IMG/VR virus record: IMGVR_UViG_3300036985_000876
Coordinates: 1 to 20,347 of that record
Reading direction: 5' to 3' (one strand)
DNA from: a virus
Length of the DNA: 20,347 nucleotides
Shown here: one piece after another, positions 10,982-19,090 of the stretch
How the letters are laid out: every line of letters starts with the position of its first letter
How positions within the stretch are numbered: the stretch's first letter is position 1
Notes under the pieces: generated by a model
The model's input: only the letters and a program-made list of their open reading frames with translations
The model's database searches: none
Told to the model about the DNA's origin: nothing
Position numbers and translations under genes: made by a program

Positions 10982-13900
10982 TTAAGAAGGGATGGAAATA
11001 ACTTTTCTTCCGACACCAGATGCAACCCAATCAAATTGTCTGGATACAGAAGTTCCAGAAGAATTGAAAAACTCTATATCAAATCCTTGTAGATTTTGAT
11101 TTGTTAATGTATATCTATCACCTGCTTGAACACTATCTTGAGTTATTGAAATTGCAGGTCTTTCCTGGAATTCATAGTCGTAATTTATCCTGCTTCCACC
11201 AATAGCTGAAATTACATCATAATCACTATCAACTCGTTTTTGTGCAGTAATTTCAATTGATGCAGATTTAACAGCTACACCAATAGTTGGCAAATCACTA
11301 GAAGTTCTTAATCTAAATTGAAGTAGATAACCTGTAAAGTCACCAGCGTGGAAAGCTCTCCATTCATTAAAGTCACCTTCGCCATAAGCAAGACTTGTAA
11401 TAGTGCTTAAAGTTCCCCAATCAGAAAGTGTGGTAATATTAGTTCCTGTTCTTACTTCTAACCAAGCATCCCAATTTGTATTGGATGATATCGCTTCAGT
11501 TAATGTAAAACCATAAGCATCAATTGAACTAGAAATTCGAACAGGATAAATAGATCCAAAATCTATTGTGTCTGTGAAATAATAATAACCATCTTGATTA
11601 TATTCACCAACTGCACCTGTTGATGAAGTTCTTATTTTCGTTGAATCAAAAACTTCCATGCCAACTTTAGTTCCTGCCCAACTTGTATTCTGAACAGTTT
11701 GAATAAATTTATAATCAAATAAAGTATTTGTTGGTGTAATTGATATTGCTGCTGTTTGAGAATAATTCCCAGAAGTGTCAATTGTTTTAACTAAATATGT
11801 CCCGAACTTTGCAGAGACAGTTACATTGTTAGAAGGATAAGAAACTTTTTTAGCAGCAACAGTTGCAGTTTCAAAAGTTACTAAAGAGCTAAACAAAGGG
11901 CTGTATCTAACTTCATAACCATCTATGTCGTTGTTACTAGGGTGACCCCATTCAAGTGTTAATTGACTTGAGTTTTTTAAATCAAGATCTAAATAAGTTG
12001 GAGCTGCAGGTGGGACATCATCTTTTGTAGGTGTTATGCTAACTTTTGCACCTTGATCTGGCTGAATACGAGAACCATTAGATGCAACTCCAACAACTGC
12101 GAATTCTAATAATTGACCAATTAAAGAAACAACATTACCAGATTCATCAACTAATCTGACATTTTGATAAGCATAGAAAAACCTATCTTGAGTTGTTCCT
12201 ATGATAACCCAAACCCCATTCTGTTTTTGATAAACTTCATAATTAACTGCAATTTTCCCTGGAGGAGAGCCGATCCAACTTAATGCGATTGCGATATAAG
12301 GGTATCTGTTAATAAATGTAACATATTGAGATGCTTGTAAATTCCCAACTTCTCCTGGAATTAAATCATTAACAGTTGAAATTAATGGATTGTATGCTGG
12401 TATAGGATCTGTTTCTGCAGTATAAATAGCAGGTGCATAAGGTACTAAATCAATAGATGCTTTTAAATCAGAAAGTGGTGTAACACTCTTAACCAAACAA
12501 TCTAAAGACATTTGTGCAACAGGACCATACACACATAGATTTCCAACTGCGACAGAAGATAAACTACCAGAAACTGTAACTGTATCTTGATCAATAACTG
12601 CAGTAACTACAAAATCAGACTGAATGTCTGAATTTTTTCTTACACGAATATAATCACCAATAGAGATAGTTGTAAATTTCTCATCAAGAGTTATGTTCTG
12701 ACCAGATATGTTAGATATCCTTCCCCAACCTTTACCGATCTTTGGTACGTCATATGACAACCTAACTAAATCACCACGTGTTGCTAATAAGTTTTCAACA
12801 CCAGTTGTAATTGTATAAACTTCTTGACGCAAACGACCTTGAGCTAATGCTCTTCTTCCTATTCTCCAAGCTTGATGATAATTTGTAATTCCTGTTAATT
12901 CAAGAACTTCAAATTTTGTAGAATTACTAGAATTCTTACCATCATCATAAACTACAATCTCTCTAGGCAACCATTGCTCTTCAGGGTCAACAAATTGAAC
13001 CCTTAATGCATCTGGTTGTTCATGGAACATCCTATTAGCAGAGAAAGATAAACAGTTTCTTGGGGTAAATAACTGAACAGGAGTTGATTTAACTTTATCT
13101 ATTGTTACAGAATACTTTCCTGAGCGAACTGTTGGAGATGCATCACCAGTAGCAGCAACGAGTTTAAGAGCTTGCCAAGCAGTTGATTGTCCATTTATAA
13201 TAAAATCACATTGTGCTTTTGGCTTTGTCGGTTCATTAGCTGCTGGAGCATCGCACCAATTAGCCCATTCAAGAAGTGCAGTTTTATCTATCCTAGAATC
13301 ATTAATAGGATTAGGAGAAGCTGATCCTCTTAAAATATCAGCATAAATCCAAGCTGGATTTCTTGTTGCTTCCTCAACCCAATCTGTTCCATTCCATTTT
13401 CCTAATATAGAAGTTGCTATTGCAGAAAATTCATCAACGACACCATTAAGCTGTTCTGTCGCTAAAATTTTCATTTCAACGATCGTATGTGTTTCAGTTA
13501 CATTAATCGGTGAAGAATTTTTAATTGATCTTAATGCTGCTAGATAAACATCATCGTATGTATATTTCTCGGTTGAATCTGGGGTAATTCTTCTGCATCT
13601 TATCTCGTATTGATCAGCTGTTAAATTAGAAAGAGTGAGTGAAACGAAAAATGGTTTTGCAGTTTTAGCTGTGCAAGAAATTCCATTAACACCAGAAACA
13701 CTTGCATATTCACTATCTAGAGAATAACTATATGTCGTGTAATTAGACCAAGAAGACGCACCAACTTTTCTAACTTCAACTGAAAAAGACATGGTGAAAT
13801 TACCTATATCTCCCGTGCTTGTATTAACTTTATTTAAACCAGAAGGGAATTGAAAATCTAAAACAAGTTGAGTTGTATCTGCTGTTGTTGTAACAGTCCT

Positions 13901-14803
13901 ATATGTTACGTCTAAAAGTTTTAATGCATAAGCATCTTGCTCTACATCTTTATTGTAAAGATAAAGTGTAGAACCTGGTGTAAAATAAGAATAAACATTA
14001 TATTGAATGCCAGTATAAGTATTTATATCATTCTCACCAATTTTAAGATCTGTTAATTGAAGTGGACCATAGCCAAAATCAAATAACAAATAAATCCATT
14101 GCTGGTCGCCAATAGACTGAATAAAAGGTTTTGCAGCATAATTTGGTACAACTTTGTTTCTTCCATAAACTCTAGGAATTGGAGAGTATGGCTTAGTCAC
14201 ATTCTTTACTTGACTGAATCCAAAAACAGCGGAATCACTTAAACCTGTTCCAAGACCACTTATGTTAGGAAGTTTAGGTGGAGGAAAAATAGCATTAACC
14301 GCTAAAGCACCGACAAGTGCAATACCAGCAGCGACGAATTGACCTGTCGTTGTTAATGCTGTAACACCTGCAGTGGTTGTTGTAAAACCCATACTCGCTG
14401 CAATTTGTGGAGCATAAATAGCGATTGTAATAAGAGCGACAATTCTTAATACGTTTTTGCCACCACCACCACCTTGAGGGACTACAAGAATCTGAACTGG
14501 TGCATTTCTTTTTAACTTAACTCTTGCCCATTGTTCTTTTGGTATGTAATCTGTTCCTATCTTAACAACGATGTAATTTTTAAGCCAAGAATTATCTATA
14601 CAAACGAAATTAACAAGCTCATCAACAGAAGCACCTTCTTGATATTGAATTTCTGTATAGTTACCAACTTGTGCAAATGGATTGTCACGAAATATTGCGT
14701 GGCCATCTATAGAATGATGCAATTCTTTTTCTCCACGCAAAGGAGTCAAGCCTGTCAATGGCACTATCGTGTCCTGAGAGTGAGTGGAGGAATTCTGATT
14801 CAT
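10982..14803 (-). CDS. Tail tip attachment protein J (host specificity protein), with an I-like N-terminal region
   Basis: The large central tail-tip protein, 1273 residues. Residues about 48-108 look like a beta-grasp domain (YTEIQYQEGASVDELVNF...VKLKRNAPVQILVV), followed by GGGGG and two hydrophobic segments (117-137, 156-173). This is the layout of lambda gpI, suggesting an I-J fusion. Then SDSAVFGFSQVKNVTKPYSP and IPRVYGRNKVVPNYA (hub domains), NPAWIYADILRGSASPNPIN with the WANWCDA stretch (J hallmark), and an FN3-like domain at about 925-1010 (PPAAPTYLDLDLKNSS, LTLEWGHPSNNDIDGYEVRY). Start: the ATG at 14803 (AGGGG upstream) gives a 119-bp overlap with the NlpC gene; a TTG at 14722 with GGAG eight bases upstream (14731-14734) would give 1246 residues and a 38-bp overlap. 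I report the ATG but cannot exclude the TTG. Receptor specificity usually lies in the C-terminal part. Confidence 0.9.
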   Translation of the reverse strand: MNQNSSTHSQDTIVPLTGLTPLRGEKELHHSIDGHAIFRDNPFAQVGNYTEIQYQEGASVDELVNFVCIDNSWLKNYIVVKIGTDYIPKEQWARVKLKRNAPVQILVVPQGGGGGKNVLRIVALITIAIYAPQIAASMGFTTTTAGVTALTTTGQFVAAGIALVGALAVNAIFPPPKLPNISGLGTGLSDSAVFGFSQVKNVTKPYSPIPRVYGRNKVVPNYAAKPFIQSIGDQQWIYLLFDFGYGPLQLTDLKIGENDINTYTGIQYNVYSYFTPGSTLYLYNKDVEQDAYALKLLDVTYRTVTTTADTTQLVLDFQFPSGLNKVNTSTGDIGNFTMSFSVEVRKVGASSWSNYTTYSYSLDSEYASVSGVNGISCTAKTAKPFFVSLTLSNLTADQYEIRCRRITPDSTEKYTYDDVYLAALRSIKNSSPINVTETHTIVEMKILATEQLNGVVDEFSAIATSILGKWNGTDWVEEATRNPAWIYADILRGSASPNPINDSRIDKTALLEWANWCDAPAANEPTKPKAQCDFIINGQSTAWQALKLVAATGDASPTVRSGKYSVTIDKVKSTPVQLFTPRNCLSFSANRMFHEQPDALRVQFVDPEEQWLPREIVVYDDGKNSSNSTKFEVLELTGITNYHQAWRIGRRALAQGRLRQEVYTITTGVENLLATRGDLVRLSYDVPKIGKGWGRISNISGQNITLDEKFTTISIGDYIRVRKNSDIQSDFVVTAVIDQDTVTVSGSLSSVAVGNLCVYGPVAQMSLDCLVKSVTPLSDLKASIDLVPYAPAIYTAETDPIPAYNPLISTVNDLIPGEVGNLQASQYVTFINRYPYIAIALSWIGSPPGKIAVNYEVYQKQNGVWVIIGTTQDRFFYAYQNVRLVDESGNVVSLIGQLLEFAVVGVASNGSRIQPDQGAKVSITPTKDDVPPAAPTYLDLDLKNSSQLTLEWGHPSNNDIDGYEVRYSPLFSSLVTFETATVAAKKVSYPSNNVTVSAKFGTYLVKTIDTSGNYSQTAAISITPTNTLFDYKFIQTVQNTSWAGTKVGMEVFDSTKIRTSSTGAVGEYNQDGYYYFTDTIDFGSIYPVRISSSIDAYGFTLTEAISSNTNWDAWLEVRTGTNITTLSDWGTLSTITSLAYGEGDFNEWRAFHAGDFTGYLLQFRLRTSSDLPTIGVAVKSASIEITAQKRVDSDYDVISAIGGSRINYDYEFQERPAISITQDSVQAGDRYTLTNQNLQGFDIEFFNSSGTSVSRQFDWVASGVGRKVISIPS

Positions 14804-15083
14804 TTAAATATACCCCTGCGTGAACTGTTTTTCCAGCTATGTTAAATAAAACGACATCACCGAATACAGGTGATTTTACTTCTTTCCATTCATTTAAATG
14901 GGAATTTATTTTCCCTGAAACAGAATCAAAATCATCTGCATCTTTATAACCGATGTCGTATTTTGGTATTTCTATTTTGAAAATATCTTTGTAGAATAAA
15001 TAAAGTATTCCCCAACAATCAGATCCATCATATTCTCTCCCATGAGATTTATATTGAATTCCGATAAACTTTGATAAATCCAT
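14685..15083 (-). CDS. NlpC/P60 cysteine peptidase, tail tip protein K-like
   Basis: 132 residues of the NlpC/P60 papain-like fold. The nucleophile C23 lies in YDGSDCWGILYLFY, the catalytic histidine is H88 in KTVHAGVYL, and a third polar residue may be H100 (FLHSLSG). PVFGDVVLFN before the histidine is the usual PGDVVLF-type motif. In lambda-like phages this protein sits in the tail tip and may cleave peptidoglycan during DNA injection or process tail-tip proteins. It lacks the Mov34/JAB half found in lambda K. TAATG coupling to DUF1833 upstream. Its 3' end overlaps the J gene by up to 119 bases; the overlapped residues complete the NlpC fold (ends ASFYRWPRNIS). Confidence 0.85.
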   Translation of the reverse strand: MDLSKFIGIQYKSHGREYDGSDCWGILYLFYKDIFKIEIPKYDIGYKDADDFDSVSGKINSHLNEWKEVKSPVFGDVVLFNIAGKTVHAGVYLNESEFLHSLSGHDSAIDRLDSFAWRKRIASFYRWPRNIS

Positions 15084-15553
15084 TACTGGAAAAGTCCTGG
15101 GAAATTAGATGGCAAATAAGCATCTTTTGGGAAAGCTAAATTAAGTACATCTTCAATCTGACAAGTTGCTTCAATTTTCTGAGCATCATATTGAATTGAA
15201 ATAGTCTTCATTCCATCAATAGACATCTCGATATAATTTGGGTCACTCGCAAGAACAACTTCAAGTGTAACATCTAAAGAACTATTCAAAGATCTTATTT
15301 CATCAATTAAAGATAGATCGACGTTGCTCAATGAAATAATAACTTGAGGAAGTGTTTCTCCGTCATCTTGTGGCAATATAAGGTCAAATGGGAAAGCTGT
15401 AAATTCTCTACCAACTGAATATATATTTTGCACATTATTTACAACTCTAATTGGATTGATTAAGTCGTCATGACTTAATGTAAGCAAGAATAAGAATACC
15501 TCGTCTGTATTCTGATTAACAACAGCATCAATAAAATTAGCTGAATATGTCAC
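15083..15553 (-). CDS. DUF1833 tail tip protein, L-like position
   Basis: 156 residues matching the phage DUF1833 family: NQNTDEVFLFLLTLSHDDL, NPIRVVNN, FTAFPFDLILPQDD, then ISLSNVDLSLIDEIRSL, VTLEVVLASDPNYIE and the end PSNFPGLFQ. In lambdoid siphophages with this gene order it stands between the M-like protein and the NlpC peptidase, where lambda has gpL, and probably forms part of the distal tail cone. The start is GTG at 15553, overlapping the previous stop (GTGA), with AGAGG seven bases upstream. No cysteine cluster like the iron-sulfur site of lambda gpL is seen; the single cysteine lies in ATCQIEDV. Confidence 0.85.
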   Translation of the reverse strand: MTYSANFIDAVVNQNTDEVFLFLLTLSHDDLINPIRVVNNVQNIYSVGREFTAFPFDLILPQDDGETLPQVIISLSNVDLSLIDEIRSLNSSLDVTLEVVLASDPNYIEMSIDGMKTISIQYDAQKIEATCQIEDVLNLAFPKDAYLPSNFPGLFQ

Positions 15554-15897
15554 TCTGTAACCTCTGCACTAATGTCAATTTTAAAATTGTTTGGTCCAAC
15601 TGTTGAAATACTTGGTGGTGATAGGAATAATAAAGTTGCTGGATTTTGAGTGACAGGATCTTCCCAATCAAATGGAAGTGATCCACCTTGTAATTCCAAA
15701 TTATAGAATGCTTCAAAAATACTATATTGAGTTCTATCCACCCAAACAGTCATCTTCGCCATTTTACGAATTTTTGTGTAACGACGACGAGTCATAACTG
15801 GACCTTGGTCTGGCTGACTTCTTATCGTACCATCATCCCAACTCTCGCTGTAATCATAGTTTGCATTTTGTTGCAATGTAGCTGGCCATGTAGGCAT
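15550..15897 (-). CDS. Minor tail protein, gpM-like
   Basis: 115 residues: LQQNANYDYSESWDDGTIRS, then QGPVMTRRRYTKIRKMAKMT, FEAFYNLELQGGSLPFDWED and a beta-rich end. The position right after the tape measure, the length, the RRR(Y/F)T motif and the pFxWxxP stretch fit the Phage_min_tail (lambda gpM) group, which forms the ring joining tail tube to tip. GGGAGAAG lies upstream of the ATG at 15897, and the tape measure stop is at the same point, so translation is coupled. It ends in GTGA overlap with the DUF1833 gene. Confidence 0.75.
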   Translation of the reverse strand: MPTWPATLQQNANYDYSESWDDGTIRSQPDQGPVMTRRRYTKIRKMAKMTVWVDRTQYSIFEAFYNLELQGGSLPFDWEDPVTQNPATLLFLSPPSISTVGPNNFKIDISAEVTE

Positions 15898-17738
15898 TAT
15901 CTTCTCCCAACTCTATTTAAGCCATAAGTTGATTGCATAGTCTTATCCATAGAACCTGTGCTAATCATTCTTTCCATAACTTGCTTAATGTAAATATCAA
16001 TTTGCTTCTGACCATCTGAACCTGTTGATTCTTTTACTTCTGCTTGAGTTCCTGAGCTATTATAAACATTCACAGTCGTACCGCCACCAGAAACTCCGAG
16101 CTTTCCATCAGCACCACGCTTCAACGGCATAATAGCTTCAGGTCCAGCTTCACCCATAAGACCAGCACCATTAGCCATCGGGAATATTGTTGGACCATTA
16201 ACAATACCACCATTAGCAAATGGCGTCATTCTTCCACTGCTCATGACCTTGCCATTTGCAGCTGTTCCGCCAATATACAATCCTTCATATCCTGGGGTTG
16301 GACCTGATGATGTTGGAGTTGTTGAACTTCCTGGGCCAAAATCAAAGAAACCAGAGCCAACCATAGATAATTTAAGCTGACGAATCAATGGCTCAATAAT
16401 CATAATCTTAATAATTGCAGATTGAATATCAAGTGCCAAGCTATTCATCACTTGACTAAATGATTTGCCACCGATAATAGCACCTGCAAATGCATTTGAT
16501 AATGCATCGCCAAAACTATTTACCAATTTATTTGAATTAGCTAAAACACTCTGTGCTCTATAAAGTGCATTGTTATACTCATTCTGACTAATAATGTTGT
16601 CATTTAAAAGAACACGAGCTTTTTCAAGTGCAATCTCATAAGCCTGTAAAGGATTTGTTGCAGCACGCAATGCGTCAGCTTCTTTTATCCTTTGCTGTCT
16701 TAACTTCTCAAGAGCTTCAAATTGTTTTGAAATAGTATCTATTTCTTTGTCTGTAGATTTTTCCCATTCCTTTTGAGCTTGCTCTTCAGCTTTTACAGTA
16801 GTTGTATTTCCTTGTCTTAATCTTTCAAGAGCTGCTTCGTATTGATTCGTTGCTAATTCAAGCTCTCTTTGAGCTTTTGTAGCTTTTTGTAAACCCTGAA
16901 CCCAAGCTGTAAAGTCTTTTGTTGGCTTTTCTGTAGCAAGATAAACCTTAGAAACAGATGCAAAGAAATCAGTTGCAGATAATTTGGCTGCATTAAAGTC
17001 AGCTTGTAATTGTTTAATATTATCAAGTTGTTGCTGATCTATTCCGAAACCAAGTCTTAAAGATTCTTCTGGTTTAAATTCATAAGATCTTGACTCGCCA
17101 AATTTAGGTCTATTTATTATAAGATCTTGTAATTCAAGGAATTGTCTTTTGAAAAAGCCAATCTGATTTATACCTTCTTGAATGCTATCACCTAAACTTA
17201 CTTTTAAATCATTTGATGCGACTTTAGCAATAGCAACATTAAGCTCAAGATTGCTTAAAATAAGTTTCTTTGTTTCTTCATTAGCAGTTTTATATTGCTC
17301 AATTAAAGGGTCAAGAGATTTTCTATCTGTAAAATCAAAAGAAGATTTAAGATTTTTAAATGCTTCTTCTGCACCTTTTAAAGATTCTTCAAGTGTTTTT
17401 GAATCTTTTGTAATTGCCAAAATACCTTGAACTGCTGCAGGTGCAAGTGCAGCAATTAAACCGACAGCAGCACCAATAGCACCAAAACCTGCAAGCAACT
17501 GAGGAGCTTGTTGTGAGAATGCAAGCATTGCACTCTGACCACCTTGAACCTGAACAGCAAAGTCTGTTAATTGATAACTTGCATTTCGTACATTCTGCTG
17601 CAACTGACGCATCGGTCTTTGAGAATTGTTTGCAGCTGTAGTTAAATCTCCAACAGATTTAGAAGCTGTTTCCATTTGCTTAATAGCTTGGCCAGCTTCA
17701 ACCTGAAGTCTAATTAACATTTCTTGTTCAGTTGCCAT
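15897..17738 (-). CDS. Tail tape measure protein, lambda family
   Basis: 613 residues that set tail length and are delivered with the DNA. The N-terminus is helical (MLIRLQVEAGQAIKQMETAS), followed by a long hydrophobic stretch (about 78-110, with GFGAIGAAVGLIAALAPAAV) and then charged coiled coil (about 112-400: LEESLKGAEEAFKNLKSS; KEWEKSTDKEIDTISKQFEA). The C-terminal FANGGIVNGPTIFPMANGAG and GLMGEAGPEAIMPLKRG (about 505-545) is the signature of the lambda tape-measure C-terminal family. At the usual 0.15 nm per residue it predicts a tail of roughly 90 nm, shorter than lambda's. AGGAG at 17748-17752; TAATG coupling to the upstream gene. Confidence 0.93.
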   Translation of the reverse strand: MATEQEMLIRLQVEAGQAIKQMETASKSVGDLTTAANNSQRPMRQLQQNVRNASYQLTDFAVQVQGGQSAMLAFSQQAPQLLAGFGAIGAAVGLIAALAPAAVQGILAITKDSKTLEESLKGAEEAFKNLKSSFDFTDRKSLDPLIEQYKTANEETKKLILSNLELNVAIAKVASNDLKVSLGDSIQEGINQIGFFKRQFLELQDLIINRPKFGESRSYEFKPEESLRLGFGIDQQQLDNIKQLQADFNAAKLSATDFFASVSKVYLATEKPTKDFTAWVQGLQKATKAQRELELATNQYEAALERLRQGNTTTVKAEEQAQKEWEKSTDKEIDTISKQFEALEKLRQQRIKEADALRAATNPLQAYEIALEKARVLLNDNIISQNEYNNALYRAQSVLANSNKLVNSFGDALSNAFAGAIIGGKSFSQVMNSLALDIQSAIIKIMIIEPLIRQLKLSMVGSGFFDFGPGSSTTPTSSGPTPGYEGLYIGGTAANGKVMSSGRMTPFANGGIVNGPTIFPMANGAGLMGEAGPEAIMPLKRGADGKLGVSGGGTTVNVYNSSGTQAEVKESTGSDGQKQIDIYIKQVMERMISTGSMDKTMQSTYGLNRVGRR

Positions 17739-18445
17739 TATCTTGCTCTCCTAAATCCGAATAAAACTGCTGGCCATCTTTGATCTTTTCCAAATGCAAT
17801 CGGAATAGGAGATTTGCCACTTTCATACCATTTGTCTGTTACAACAATTGACTTGTATCTGTTCTTAAGTTTAACCGCTATATTCTTTGTTACATTAACT
17901 GCGCCACGATATCTTTTACGATTAATCCTTGCTTGAGCTTTTTTAAGTCTTCTTTGAAGAGCTTTTGTCCCTGCCCATTTACCAGATTCTAGGAATCTAG
18001 CATATTGTTTGTCTGATGTAATTCTAACATCATCATCTGTTTTAAGTTTAGAGAAGTCAACAGAATTTACTTCTGTTTTAACACCATTAATGTATAAAGC
18101 CCAAGAGTTTGACATTTCCCCTGTAGGTTGTCTTGCCAAAGAAAGAGACAAGCTCTTAGCCATGTCTAATGCTTCCTCTATGGCTTTTTTCATGACATTA
18201 GAAGCTCCGAACTCCCATGTCAAATTCCTTTTCATTTGCTCTGGATTTCTAGATTTATATCCATCTACATAAAATGCAGAAACCATGTTTCCTTTTGCTT
18301 CTTGTTTAGCTGCAATATCAGAGCCTATGTTATAAGCATAAGCTCTGATACCACGAGCACCATATTCAAGAAAAGCAGCAGGCACTTGAACTCCGCTGGC
18401 AACTAATCTGCCACCTTTACTACGGAATTCAATTTGATTTGCCAT
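17738..18445 (-). CDS. Basic protein between tail chaperone and tape measure, function unassigned
   Basis: 235 residues from the ATG at 18445 (MANQIEFRSKGG); the frame extends four codons to a TTG at 18457, but GGAG at 18450-18453 favours the ATG despite the short spacing. The N-terminal half is helix-rich (AYNIGSDIAAKQEAKGNM; VMKKAIEEALDMAKSLSLSL). The C-terminal half is strongly basic (KALQRRLKKAQARINRKRYR) and ends FGFRRAR. DKQYARFLESGKWAGT recalls the 'YARFLExG' motif of HK97 gp10-like tail-completion proteins, but such genes normally lie before the tail tube gene, so I do not assign it. Lambda has no gene in this slot. It overlaps the end of the T frame by 17 bases and couples to the tape measure by TAATG. 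Confidence 0.7.
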   Translation of the reverse strand: MANQIEFRSKGGRLVASGVQVPAAFLEYGARGIRAYAYNIGSDIAAKQEAKGNMVSAFYVDGYKSRNPEQMKRNLTWEFGASNVMKKAIEEALDMAKSLSLSLARQPTGEMSNSWALYINGVKTEVNSVDFSKLKTDDDVRITSDKQYARFLESGKWAGTKALQRRLKKAQARINRKRYRGAVNVTKNIAVKLKNRYKSIVVTDKWYESGKSPIPIAFGKDQRWPAVLFGFRRAR

Positions 18446-18731
18446 GATACTCCACAAATTTATTGTCTAACTGTTTTATCACTTCAATTACTGTTTCTGG
18501 GAATTTGTATCTTTCGATCGCACCCCATATAACAGTAATTGGTATGTGACCAATTGCCATCCCCATCTGTCTAGAATTAGAAAGATCAAAAAATACACTC
18601 AAAACTAATTCTTCACCAGAAGACAATTTAGGTTTTTTGTGTTCTTCTTTTACTTTCCCTTGCTTCTCTAAAACATCATAGAACTTCTCTTTACCGCTCC
18701 ACTGCAAAAACCATTGTAGAGCGGATATTAG
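18429..18731 (-). CDS. T-like frame, made as a G-T tail chaperone fusion by -1 frameshift
   Basis: This frame lacks a credible start of its own: the first in-frame candidate is a TTG at 18707 without a Shine-Dalgarno sequence. It is the -1 frame of the preceding gene and is open through the slippery site A AAA AAC at 18731-18737. After slippage the ribosome reads CTA ATA TCC GCT (LISA...) and adds 100 residues, giving a G-T fusion of about 220 residues. The T part (LQWSGKEKFYDVLEKQGKVK, then GMAIGHIPITVIWGAIERYKF) sits exactly between G and the tape measure, where lambda T lies. In lambda the fusion binds tail tube subunits and bridges them to the tape measure, and the G:GT ratio matters for assembly. 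Sequence similarity to lambda T is not evident by eye; the assignment rests on position and the frameshift signal. Confidence 0.85.
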   Translation of the reverse strand, partial: LISALQWFLQWSGKEKFYDVLEKQGKVKEEHKKPKLSSGEELVLSVFFDLSNSRQMGMAIGHIPITVIWGAIERYKFPETVIEVIKQLDNKFVEYHGKSN

Positions 18732-18737
18732 TTTTTT
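18694..18737 (-). promoter_or_regulatory. Programmed -1 ribosomal frameshift signal (slippery heptamer plus hairpin)
   Basis: On the leftward strand: the slippery heptamer A AAA AAC (18737-18731), in register with the G frame (GCA AAA AAC TAA); a 6-base spacer that starts with the G stop codon (18730-18725); then a stem of CCGCTCTAC (18724-18716) with GTGGAGCGG (18702-18694), nine pairs with one G-U, and a 13-base loop. All three standard parts of a -1 frameshift signal are present at the expected spacing. Confidence 0.88.
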
Positions 18738-19090
18738 GCTTCACCGTCCAGTCTTTGCTCATAAGTTGGAAGCAACTCTTGAACTTTAGACCAAAGCTCT
18801 TCAATAACAAGAGGATAATCTTTAAAGAATGTTTCTGGATTATCAACCCCTTCTAACTTCAAAATGCAGGATTCGATCAATTCAGTTCTTTGAGCTTCCA
18901 TTACATCAAATGGATTAGCTTCAAATTTACCGTCTTGTGTCATCGGCAATCTTTTAGCCCAACCAAATGCAAATTTCCTATTTGAAGAAATCGGCATTGC
19001 GACTGTAATCTTTACTTCAGGTGCATCATCAAGTGTAATTAAAACACCTTCTGTTAAGCACAATGGTAATTTGTATTTATCTAAACTCAT
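18728..19090 (-). CDS. Tail assembly chaperone, G-like
   Basis: 120 residues from the ATG at 19090 (MSLDKYKLPLCLTEGVLITL), with GGAG six bases upstream (19097-19100). The frame extends back to a TTG at 19114, but that would begin inside the inverted-repeat element and has no Shine-Dalgarno sequence. The N-terminal half is beta-rich and the C-terminal half helical (NPFDVMEAQRTELIESCILK; FFKDYPLVIEELWSKVQELL). Position between tail tube and tape measure, length, and the frameshift site just before its TAA mark it as the G-type chaperone that coats the tape measure during tail assembly and is absent from the finished virion. The same start yields both G (about 120 aa) and G-T (about 220 aa). Confidence 0.85.
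   Translation of the reverse strand: MSLDKYKLPLCLTEGVLITLDDAPEVKITVAMPISSNRKFAFGWAKRLPMTQDGKFEANPFDVMEAQRTELIESCILKLEGVDNPETFFKDYPLVIEELWSKVQELLPTYEQRLDGEAKN

Noticed and set aside
18429-18707. The 92-codon T frame as an independent gene starting at TTG 18707
   Set aside because: No Shine-Dalgarno sequence, and the frame is open upstream to a frameshift site; it is better read as the second half of a G-T fusion.
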